Source of the DNA: Chamaelirium japonicum
Lineage: Eukaryota > Streptophyta > Magnoliopsida > Liliales > Melanthiaceae
Direction of reading: 5' to 3'
Assembly: GCA_947650365.1 (NCBI GenBank)
Contig: CANTAL010000139.1
Span: forward strand, 310,001 to 374,000
Length of the DNA stretch: 64,000 nt
Each line of letters begins with the position of its first letter. Position 1 is the first letter of the stretch. Position numbers and translations under genes: made by a program. The notes beneath the pieces were generated by a model, which saw only the letters and a list, made by a program, of their open reading frames with translations, ran no database searches and had not been told where the DNA came from. This document shows positions 1-7,623 of this stretch, piece after piece.

Positions 1-256
1 CACTCGGCCTGTCGAGGTCACTTCAACAGAAGTGTTAGTGAATTCGGGTGCTCCCTATAGCACGGAGACGTAGGCTTCGGCTGAACTCCGAGATCACATC
101 TCGTGTCACAATTTCTCTGATTGCATTCCTCTGTTTGCATATCAAAAGGCTTCGACTTCAATCAACAGATCGATCAACGATCTTCGACGTCAACTTCGAC
201 TTTAACTGACTGGTGCTGTGAGAATCTTCGGGTCGGCACGAAGATTTTCCCCCACA
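1..256 (+). repeat. 5' LTR of element A, 3' portion only
   Basis: Bases 1-256 match 14636-14891 with two differences (both transitions, near 190 and 202). The LTR ends in CCCACA, the inverse of the TGTGGG that starts the 3' LTR. A CACTTC/GAAGTG stem with an AACA loop lies at 19-34. The U3 part with the promoter is beyond the window. Confidence 0.95.
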
Positions 257-259
257 GTT

Positions 260-277
260 TGGCGCCGTCTGTGGGAT
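260..277 (+). other. Primer binding site of element A
   Basis: TGGCGCCGTCTGTGGGAT follows the LTR end after GTT. It starts with TGG, as a site complementary to a tRNA CCA tail should, and its first nine bases match the start of tRNA-Asp-type sites of other plant gypsy elements. I cannot assign the tRNA. The rest of the leader up to the gag ATG at 405 holds no other feature I recognise. Confidence 0.8.
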
Positions 278-404
278 TACGAGCGAAAAGCTGTGTTCTC
301 TCTCTACTTCGACTACCAGATCAATAGCCAAACTTCCTCGCCCCCTCGGTTGATCAGACAACTGATCGGACATCGGCAATCTCGTTGTACCCTTCGCACT
401 CTGA

Positions 405-2873
405 ATGGCGAGAACCAAACACCAGGGTCAACCAGAAGGAAGTAACACTCAACATCAACCTCGTCCTGAGACTCGTTCAATGAGTCAAAGGCTCAATTTT
501 GGGCAGCCCCTTGCTGTCCCCGAGATGGGGGTTCATTCAGGAAGCGGGAGATCAGTCGATCGACCGATCGCCCCTCATTCTCATCAATCAATTGGGCAGA
601 CTGTCCCTGCTCCTGCTGAAGATCCTCCATCGACTTACCAGATCTCTGCAATCGATTTCCAACTACTCCAATTGGCGAAGCAAAACGCCACCCTCACTGC
701 TGAGAGGGATGCTCTGAAGAAGGCAGCTTCCGAAGCTGGAATTGCTATTCCGATCCCCTCCGCAAGTGAGAGGGTTGATCCTCCTCGACATTCAATTCAC
801 TCCGAACAACGGAGGTCAATGGGCACTGATGCTCTCGAGAGGATTCGACGCGACCCAACTCCCTCTGCTGCTCCTTGGAAGCAGAGTGTCTGGGATCGTC
901 TTGAAGACGAGTCCTCCCAATCCTCATCTGGTCGTAACTGCGACAAAAGAGCACCATCGAAGCTCAACATGCCAAGGAGGCACCAAATGAAAGGCGCTCC
1001 TTCAAAGAGCAGAGTCTCCCCTTCCATTCCACTCCAACGTGGACTTGGATCGGACCTTCGACACCGACTTCGACCGGCAAACACTTCAATGCCTGAGCAA
1101 GACCTTGCGATCTTGCCTCTTGACCCGCCTCTAGGTCGAGGACACGGTCGTAGGGAAGGTTACTCCTCTGCCGGGCCTCTACATCGAAGTCTCTTCGAGA
1201 CCACCTTTCCAAGAGGATGGAGAACTCCTATCCTCCCCAAATTCAACTGCATCAGAGGAGATCCAAGCCTCCACATACTTGCCTTCAAGCAAGCTCTAAC
1301 GCCACACGAAGAGGAAAACAACGTGCTCTGCCGCACCTTCGCGGGAAGTCTCGATGAGCCTTCGCTCGACTGGTATCACAATCTCCGAGCTGGGTCCATT
1401 TCCCAGTTCGGTGTTTTGGCTAACCTTTTTGTGCAGCACTATCAACTCAATCTAAAGCCAGAGAAGAAACTCGACTCTCTCTACCGACTGCGGATGGGTG
1501 CAGACGAGACTCTTCGCAGCTTCACGAGGAGGTTTCGCAACGAGCATGCTGCTCTCTCTGGAAGACATCTGGATGATGAAGCCATCATGTTGGCTTTCCA
1601 GAACGCTCTCCGCTTCGATCTACACATCTACAACGACTTCATCCGCAATCCCCCTCCTTCTCTGGGAGCAATGTTTGACCGAATTCAAAGAGAGATTGAG
1701 GTGGAAGACAATCAAGTCGCTCGGAAAGGGCGAGAAACTAAGAGAAGGCCTGCTGAAAGAGAAGCTCCTAAGTATGCTGCAAAGGCTCACAACGCTGAAG
1801 CAGCAGCCCCTCCGGCCAACAAAAGATCAAAGAATGATGGACGTCGATCTCCAACGAAGACCACTTTCACCGAGTGGAATATGCCGGTCGAACAGATACT
1901 CGACCGCATTCAACATGAAGAGTTCGTTCGGAGGCCTAATCCTCTTCAGCCGAATTCCAAATTCACAGCAGACAAGACAGTCTACTGCGACTTCCATCGA
2001 AGTCATGGCCATTCCACCGATCGGTGTTTTCGGCTGAAATTCCATCTTGAAGACCTATTGCGAGAAGGCCATCTTCAAGAGTTCGTTAGAGGCGGACACA
2101 ATCAACATCGGACCTCTGCAAAGGGGAAAGAAGTGTGTTGGATACATCAAATCTCCTCTAACCGTCAAACTATCTCTGTGAATGCCAATGTTTTTGGTAT
2201 TCATGGAACATTGCACAATCAAAGTCTGACTGGGAAAGAGGTGGATCGCCAAGTTCGACGCATCTTTCACGTTCGTTCTACTGCGAGCAAAGAAGATACC
2301 TGGATCGAGAAACCCATTGAAGGTCTTTCTTGGCCATCAATCGTCTTCAACGACACTGATCTTCAAGGAGTCCATACTCCACATCGAGACCCTCTGGTCT
2401 TGAAACTCATTGTTGACGGCAGCACTGTCAACCGGATCCTCATCGACACCGGAAGCTCCATCGACATTATGTTCTCAGACTGTTTCAAACGTCTGGGACA
2501 TAAGTATCAAAGCCTCGACGTCGTCCCGACTGTGATCACCGGCTTCAATGGTGAACAAAGCATCACAGTGGGCGAATCCAGATTTACTATCGACCTCAGC
2601 CGAGAGACTCGAGTCTCGGTGAGGTTTGCAATCGTCGAAGGAATGTCTAGCTACAACGCCATTCTTGGGCGACCATTCCTCCATCAGATCAATGCCATCT
2701 CCTCCTCTTACCATCAACTACTCAAGTTTGCAACTGGAGAAGGCATTGTCTGCATTCGAGGCGATCAGCAAGCTGGAAGGTCTTGTGAAGCTGCCGCGGC
2801 AAAGACAGATCGAAAGATTAACATTGCTCCTCCAAAGCGGCCACGAGATGAAGCTGGTCCCTCTTCCAAATAG
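405..2873 (+). CDS. gag: Gag-protease polyprotein of element A
   Basis: An 822-residue frame begins at the first ATG after the primer binding site. A basic, low-complexity N-terminus includes a short coiled coil (about residues 75-110). A retrotransposon Gag domain lies at about 275-440. A zinc-knuckle variant, C-x2-H-x4-H-x4-C, starts at Cys528. An aspartic protease follows, with the catalytic DTGSS at about residue 681 and the flap-side ILGRPF motif near 750. Gag forms the cytoplasmic virus-like particle that packages element RNA; the protease cleaves the polyprotein. The frame ends at a UAG exactly where protease stops and the RT linker begins, and the same frame is open beyond it. The homologous protein in element C ends at the equivalent place. 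Confidence 0.93.
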   Translation: MARTKHQGQPEGSNTQHQPRPETRSMSQRLNFGQPLAVPEMGVHSGSGRSVDRPIAPHSHQSIGQTVPAPAEDPPSTYQISAIDFQLLQLAKQNATLTAERDALKKAASEAGIAIPIPSASERVDPPRHSIHSEQRRSMGTDALERIRRDPTPSAAPWKQSVWDRLEDESSQSSSGRNCDKRAPSKLNMPRRHQMKGAPSKSRVSPSIPLQRGLGSDLRHRLRPANTSMPEQDLAILPLDPPLGRGHGRREGYSSAGPLHRSLFETTFPRGWRTPILPKFNCIRGDPSLHILAFKQALTPHEEENNVLCRTFAGSLDEPSLDWYHNLRAGSISQFGVLANLFVQHYQLNLKPEKKLDSLYRLRMGADETLRSFTRRFRNEHAALSGRHLDDEAIMLAFQNALRFDLHIYNDFIRNPPPSLGAMFDRIQREIEVEDNQVARKGRETKRRPAEREAPKYAAKAHNAEAAAPPANKRSKNDGRRSPTKTTFTEWNMPVEQILDRIQHEEFVRRPNPLQPNSKFTADKTVYCDFHRSHGHSTDRCFRLKFHLEDLLREGHLQEFVRGGHNQHRTSAKGKEVCWIHQISSNRQTISVNANVFGIHGTLHNQSLTGKEVDRQVRRIFHVRSTASKEDTWIEKPIEGLSWPSIVFNDTDLQGVHTPHRDPLVLKLIVDGSTVNRILIDTGSSIDIMFSDCFKRLGHKYQSLDVVPTVITGFNGEQSITVGESRFTIDLSRETRVSVRFAIVEGMSSYNAILGRPFLHQINAISSSYHQLLKFATGEGIVCIRGDQQAGRSCEAAAAKTDRKINIAPPKRPRDEAGPSSK

Positions 2874-2879
2874 CAATCA
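2871..2879 (+). promoter_or_regulatory. Probable leaky UAG stop (readthrough site) between gag-protease and RT
   Basis: The sequence is TAG CAA TCA. The six bases after the stop fit CARYYA, the context that promotes readthrough in Tobacco mosaic virus and in the soybean SIRE1 retroelement. The frame before (405-2870) and after (2874-6269) is the same, with no other stop. Element C has TAG CAA TTA at the equivalent position. A CAG-to-TAG mutation is the alternative, but the shared position and context in two diverged elements argue for a functional recoding site. Confidence 0.75.
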
Positions 2880-5800
2880 AAGGAGATTCCGCTGACCGAA
2901 CCTCCACCAATCGAATGGGAAGCATCACCTTCAATTGAAGAAATCATCCCGATCAACATAGGCAGCGGAGATCTCTCTCGACAAACATTTATTGGTACCG
3001 GTCTTAGCGACGCAGAAGCGCAAGACATGGTATCCTTCCTCCAGTCCAATATCGACGTCTTTGCTTGGTGTTTCGAAGACATGCCTGGTATCAATCCAGA
3101 TGACGCTTGTCACCGACTTGCGATCAAAGAAGAGGTGAAGCCTGTCAAGCAAAAGCCTCGCACCATTCGACCAGAGCTGCAAGTTGCTGTTCAAGAAGAA
3201 ATTACCAAGCTACTCGCAGCCGGATTCATCCGAGAAGTAGAGTATCCAACTTGGATCTCTAATATAGTGGGTGTTCCAAAGAAGAATGGGAAAGTCAGAG
3301 TCTGCATCGACTTTACTAATCTCAACAAGGCTTGCCCCAAAGATCCTTTTCCCATGCCAAGGATAGATAGACTCGTCGACGCCACTGCTGGCCACGAGCT
3401 ATTGTCTTTCATGGATGGGTATTCCGGATATAATCAAATTCCGCTCCACGCAGATGATCAAGAGAAGACATGTTTTGTGACTAGCCGAGGCCTTTATTGC
3501 TACAATGTCATGCCATTCGGCCTCAAAAATGCTGGTTCCACCTATCAAAGGCTAGTCACCAAAATGTTCGAAGATCAGATTGGTCGCAACGTCGAAGTAT
3601 ATGTCGATGATCTCCTCACCAAGAGTTCCGTTCGGAGTAAACATCTATCTGATCTGGCTGAAACCTTCCAAGTCCTTCGAAAGTATCGAATGAAGCTCAA
3701 TCCAGCCAAGTGCGCTTTCGGAGTTCAATCTGGCAAATTCCTGGGTCATCTTGTGACCAGGAGGGGTATTGAAGCCAATCCTGATCAAATTCGAGCCATC
3801 ATCGATATGCCTTCACCTACAAATCGAAAAGAAGTTCAACGCCTCACTGGAAGGTTAGCAGCACTCAATCGATTCATTTCAAAATCTTCCGACAAATGCA
3901 AACCCCTCTTCGACAAACTACGAAAGGCGGATACATCCGGCTGGAGTCCAATCTGTGAAGAGGCATTTCAAAGCATCAAGAAATATCTGGTGCAAGCTCC
4001 CATCCTGACTGCTCCATTGCCAAAAGAAGACTTGTGGCTCTATCTGGCCGTGACCGATCAAGCAATCAGCGCGGTCTTAGTCAGTAGAAGAGAAGGCGTC
4101 GAACATCCAGTCTACTACATCAGCCACACTCTTCTTCCGGCTGAAACTCGCTATTCGAAAACTGAGAAAGTCATCCTGGCCTTGCTCACTGCATCGCGTC
4201 GTCTCCAACCATATTTCGTCTCTCACCAGATCACTGTCATTTCAGAACACTCGCTCAAAGATATCATTGACAAAGCTGGTCGAGCTGGTCGAATGACCAA
4301 ATGGGTGATCGAAATGAGTGCTCTGGGGATTCAATTCGAATCTCGCACTTCTATCAAAGGTCAAGCAATTGCTGATTTTCTAGCTGACTTTCCAGTTGAA
4401 GACCCCATCATTTGGGAAGAAGATGTCGACATGCGCTTGGAAGATGAGGATAATCCTCCGATCAATCCTGCAACAAAAATTGATCCAAGTCTTGAAGTTA
4501 TTGCTGCAACTCCTCCTTGGACAACTCCTCCTTGGAAGCTTTATACTGATGGAGCATCAAGTTCGATCGGTTCGGGAACTGGGATAGTTTTAATATCCCC
4601 CGAACTTGATCATCTCCAGAAGGCCACTCTCCTTGGATTTAGTGCCACCAACAACGAAGCTGAATACGAAGCACTCATTTCCGGACTCGAAATGGCAGAA
4701 TCCCTGGGGGTAGATCGAATCATCATCTATAGCGACTCCCAGTTGATCATAAGGCAAATCAATGGAGAGTACACAGCTCGTGAAGAAAGAATGCAACTCT
4801 ACTTAGCTTTAGTACGACGTCTTCAACAACGTTTTACTACAATTGAGTTCGTTCAAATTCCAAGAGCAGAAAACCAAGAAGCAGATGCCTTAGCTAATGC
4901 TGCCTCAGTTCTGGGAGACTCGCTTGGAGGAAGGCAAGTACAGATCAATTATCAAGAAATGCCCAAGACCATCCCCGATCAACAGATCCTTACTACTACA
5001 AAAGGATCTGGGGGTGGAGATCAGCTTGAAGATTGGAGACGACCAATTCGTGACTTCTTCAAACATGGCAAAATGCCAGAAGATCCAAATCAAGCCCGAA
5101 GACTTCAAAGGAAGCTCCCATGCTACACTATTCAAGGAGAAGATCTGTACTTCAAATCTCACAACGGGATGTTGCTCAAGTGCCTTGGTCCAGAGCAAGC
5201 ACAGTCAATCCTGATTGATATCCACTCTGGAGCTTGTGGAAATCATTCGGGGGGAAGATCTCTTGAAGCCAAGACGAAGCTACAAGGGTACTACTGGCCA
5301 ACAATGGCAAGGGATGCTCAACAAGTCGTTCAAAGATGCGAGCCTTGCCAACGACACGCTCGAGCTATCCATCTCCCTGCAGATGAACTTCATCAATTAT
5401 CAAGCCCCTGGCCTTTCCATCAATGGGGGTTAGATTTCTTGGGTCCTTTCCCTCCAACTCCAAGCAAGAAGAAATATCTACTGCTGGCTACTGATTACTT
5501 CACCAAATGGGTTGAAGCTGTGCCCCTCTTTCGAGAGACTGACGACGAAGTGATCAAATTCATTCGGCACAACATCTTCTCAAGGTTTGGCACACCTCAA
5601 GTTCTTGTTGCTGACAATGGAGCTCAATTTGACTCAGACAAATTCCGAGAGTTCTGTCTGAACAACGGTATCAAGCTATTCTATTCAACTCCAAGATATC
5701 CTCAATGCAATGGTCAAGCTGAAGCCTCAAACAGAGCTATACTTGATATACTCAAGAAGAAACTCAACGACAAGAAAGGATTGTGGGAGCAAGTCCTACC

Positions 5801-6269
5801 TGAAGTTCTTTGGGGGTATCGCACAACTCCGAGAAGATCCACAGGGTTCTCACCCTTTCGTCTAACATATGGATCGGAAGCAATACTCCCAACAGAAAAT
5901 ATATCAAGTACTTTGAAAACCAAAGCTGTTGAAGAAGGAGTCAATGAAGAACTTCGGATCAACGATCTAGACTTCTCTGAAGAACTACGAGATCAAGCTT
6001 CTCTTCGTGTAGCCAAGTATCAACAGAAGATCAAAAGAGCCTATGACAAGAAAGTCCACAAGAGACAGTTCCCAGTGGGTAGTTTAGTTCTCAGAGCAGT
6101 TTTCTACAATACCAAAGAGCACAGCAGTGGAAAGCTTGCTCCCAACTGGGAAGGTCCATATATCATTGAATCAGTAGGAAGCAAAGGTTCTTACAGACTG
6201 ATCACACCAGAAGGAGATAGATTGCCTCGAGCTTGGAATTCTAGACACCTTAAGATGTTCTACCCATGA
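2874..6269 (+). CDS. pol: Pol of element A: reverse transcriptase, dual RNase H, integrase
   Basis: The frame continues from gag without shift; its first ATG is at 3027, and residues here count from that. The linker carries a DVFAW...DMPGI motif. RT has the YVDD centre at 192-195. The first RNase H (about 340-450) has lost catalytic residues: the usual TDAS position reads LAVT. A second, archaeal-type RNase H starts with YTDGAS (Asp508), then has NEAEYEAL and YSDSQL, so it probably supplies the activity. Integrase has an HHCC zinc site (His733, His739, Cys771, Cys774) and a D-D-35-E triad (Asp803, Asp863, Glu899). The protein ends at an intact C-terminus without a chromodomain. It copies element RNA to cDNA and inserts it. 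Expression probably needs readthrough of the UAG just upstream; internal initiation at 3027 is less likely. Confidence 0.94.
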   Translation, partial: QSKEIPLTEPPPIEWEASPSIEEIIPINIGSGDLSRQTFIGTGLSDAEAQDMVSFLQSNIDVFAWCFEDMPGINPDDACHRLAIKEEVKPVKQKPRTIRPELQVAVQEEITKLLAAGFIREVEYPTWISNIVGVPKKNGKVRVCIDFTNLNKACPKDPFPMPRIDRLVDATAGHELLSFMDGYSGYNQIPLHADDQEKTCFVTSRGLYCYNVMPFGLKNAGSTYQRLVTKMFEDQIGRNVEVYVDDLLTKSSVRSKHLSDLAETFQVLRKYRMKLNPAKCAFGVQSGKFLGHLVTRRGIEANPDQIRAIIDMPSPTNRKEVQRLTGRLAALNRFISKSSDKCKPLFDKLRKADTSGWSPICEEAFQSIKKYLVQAPILTAPLPKEDLWLYLAVTDQAISAVLVSRREGVEHPVYYISHTLLPAETRYSKTEKVILALLTASRRLQPYFVSHQITVISEHSLKDIIDKAGRAGRMTKWVIEMSALGIQFESRTSIKGQAIADFLADFPVEDPIIWEEDVDMRLEDEDNPPINPATKIDPSLEVIAATPPWTTPPWKLYTDGASSSIGSGTGIVLISPELDHLQKATLLGFSATNNEAEYEALISGLEMAESLGVDRIIIYSDSQLIIRQINGEYTAREERMQLYLALVRRLQQRFTTIEFVQIPRAENQEADALANAASVLGDSLGGRQVQINYQEMPKTIPDQQILTTTKGSGGGDQLEDWRRPIRDFFKHGKMPEDPNQARRLQRKLPCYTIQGEDLYFKSHNGMLLKCLGPEQAQSILIDIHSGACGNHSGGRSLEAKTKLQGYYWPTMARDAQQVVQRCEPCQRHARAIHLPADELHQLSSPWPFHQWGLDFLGPFPPTPSKKKYLLLATDYFTKWVEAVPLFRETDDEVIKFIRHNIFSRFGTPQVLVADNGAQFDSDKFREFCLNNGIKLFYSTPRYPQCNGQAEASNRAILDILKKKLNDKKGLWEQVLPEVLWGYRTTPRRSTGFSPFRLTYGSEAILPTENISSTLKTKAVEEGVNEELRINDLDFSEELRDQASLRVAKYQQKIKRAYDKKVHKRQFPVGSLVLRAVFYNTKEHSSGKLAPNWEGPYIIESVGSKGSYRLITPEGDRLPRAWNSRHLKMFYP

Positions 6270-6286
6270 TGTAAATTTTTGTGATG

Positions 6287-6292
6287 AATAAA
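6287..6292 (+). terminator. AATAAA 18 bases after pol
   Basis: AATAAA lies just after the pol stop (TGA ending at 6269). It may end a short sense transcript before the antisense gene, but full-length genomic RNA must pass it. The motif is common in A/T-rich DNA. Confidence 0.35.
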
Positions 6293-6390
6293 GTTCTCTT
6301 TCAAAGTGTTCAAATATGCAACTGTTCAATTTTTCAATTCAAGCTCTGAAGCAGTTTCAAGTTATCCATATTCAAGTTACCAGGTCTTTT

Positions 6391-6633
6391 AACAAGTTTG
6401 GGAGTTAGAGTTGCGACTCAACCCCTTACTAGCAAATGTTAAAAACTGACCGCATTCAAGTTATCAAGTCTTAACAAGTTTGGGTGTTAGAGTTGCGACT
6501 CAACCCCTTACTGGCAAATGTTAAACTGACTTTCAAATTTCAATATTCAATTTCAATCAACTTCTATATCGTTTAACAGGTTTGGGTGCTTGAGTTGCGA
6601 CTCAACCCCTCACATTCAAGTGTTATACGAATT
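6391..6633. repeat. Three direct repeats, each with a GAGT-TGCG-ACTC hairpin
   Basis: Three copies of about 50 bases begin near 6391, 6468 and 6573. Each has AAC(A)AGGTTTGGG-like sequence, then GAGTTGCGACTCAACCCCT, then an AAATGTTA-like end. The conserved centre folds as GAGT/ACTC around TGCG. The rest of 6293-6834 is A/T-rich spacer between pol and the end of the antisense gene, with a minus-strand AATAAA at 6758-6753 that could end the antisense transcript. Confidence 0.75.
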
Positions 6634-6834
6634 CAAGTCCAATTTTCAAAGTTACATTCAAAAGATTGTATCTATTCTAATGCTATTGAGATCATGATAG
6701 TCAAAGGCATTCAATTCAAGAGACATTCAATTTTCAAACACCAAGAAGATCTTTTATTATCAAAATATGTCAGATACAAGGAGCTGTTACATTTCAAAAA
6801 TTTACAAGTACAACAACGAAGAAGGAGAAAAGTC

Positions 6835-7376
6835 TCAAGGCTTGGCCACACTCTTTCCATGCGACTTCTCCCCTTCAGATCCAGGACGAGCTTTACTCGC
6901 CACTGATGCCTTGGAGGATCGGACACTGGAAACATGGGCCCTGAGCGCTTCTGCCGCCTTCTCTGCTGTCTCCTTGTAAACCTTGCACTCAGACAACGCG
7001 TGCTCCAGTGCCTTCTTCGAAGTCTCTTCTCTGGCAGTGAAGACAGCGTGCTGGGTAGCAAGTTGTTGCTTCAGCTCTTGAATCTCAATGGTGCGACCAC
7101 AGGACACGCCCTCAACCTTGGAGAGTCGAGTCTTCAAGGATTCGAGCTCGTGACTCTGTGCCTCACACCGATCCTGCAGCCCTTTGATCTCCAGCTTCCC
7201 CTTGCGAAGATCCTCAATTTTGGTTTCGAGAGAGGCTTTCTTCGAAGTCAGGAGCTCTCTCAGCTCATCTCTCTCCGCGGTTACAGCCTCCAGTGTAGCC
7301 GTCAAGCGAGATATTTCAGCTAAGGCTTCTTTTGCTCCCGCCCTCATGGAGAGTTTGGTTGCGACATTCATAACCG
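6835..7376 (-). CDS. Antisense gene of element A, 3' coiled-coil exon
   Basis: Read on the minus strand from 7376 to a stop at 6835, this exon encodes about 180 residues of charged, leucine-heptad sequence (ALAEISRL, KLEIKGLQ, LKTRLSKVEG, ELKQQLA) with a Ser/Lys-rich basic tail. It is the counterpart of the terminal exons of elements B and C. A candidate intron at 7377-7452 (76 nt, ending in AACTCAG) matches the 75-nt and 77-nt introns at the same place in B and C and keeps frame if the donor is TAG|GTGCAT. A coiled coil suggests self-association or binding to a partner. The open frame extends to 7452, but only through intron sequence. Confidence 0.65.
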
Positions 7377-7452
7377 CTGAGTTTTGCAAAAGAACAAAAG
7401 AGTTAGAATTATTATAAAGATACAACTCAGATGATTGATCGAGCAGATGCAC

Positions 7453-7593
7453 CTACCAACAGATCAATTCTTTCAAAAGCTTCATCCAGAGTAGCCCCTG
7501 GGAGGTTGATGAGTTTCCTGATCGCAACTGTGGGGCGGTTGATGTCAACGTCACCCAAGCTTCTTATTGTCGGAGTCAATCCAGCAGGTGCAC
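7453..7593 (-). CDS. Antisense gene of element A, possible small middle exon
   Basis: Between two candidate introns the minus strand encodes about 47 residues, including GAPAGLTPTIRSLGDVD and LINLPGATLDEAFERID. The candidate acceptor is TTGATTGTAG before 7593. Joining the donor CAG|GTAATT at 7675 to this acceptor leaves the protein one base out of frame, so either another splice site is used or there is a frame lesion. The exon is inferred only from splice-like signals and open frame. Confidence 0.4.
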
Positions 7594-7623
7594 CTACAAT
7601 CAACAAGAGATCAAAGTGTTAGA

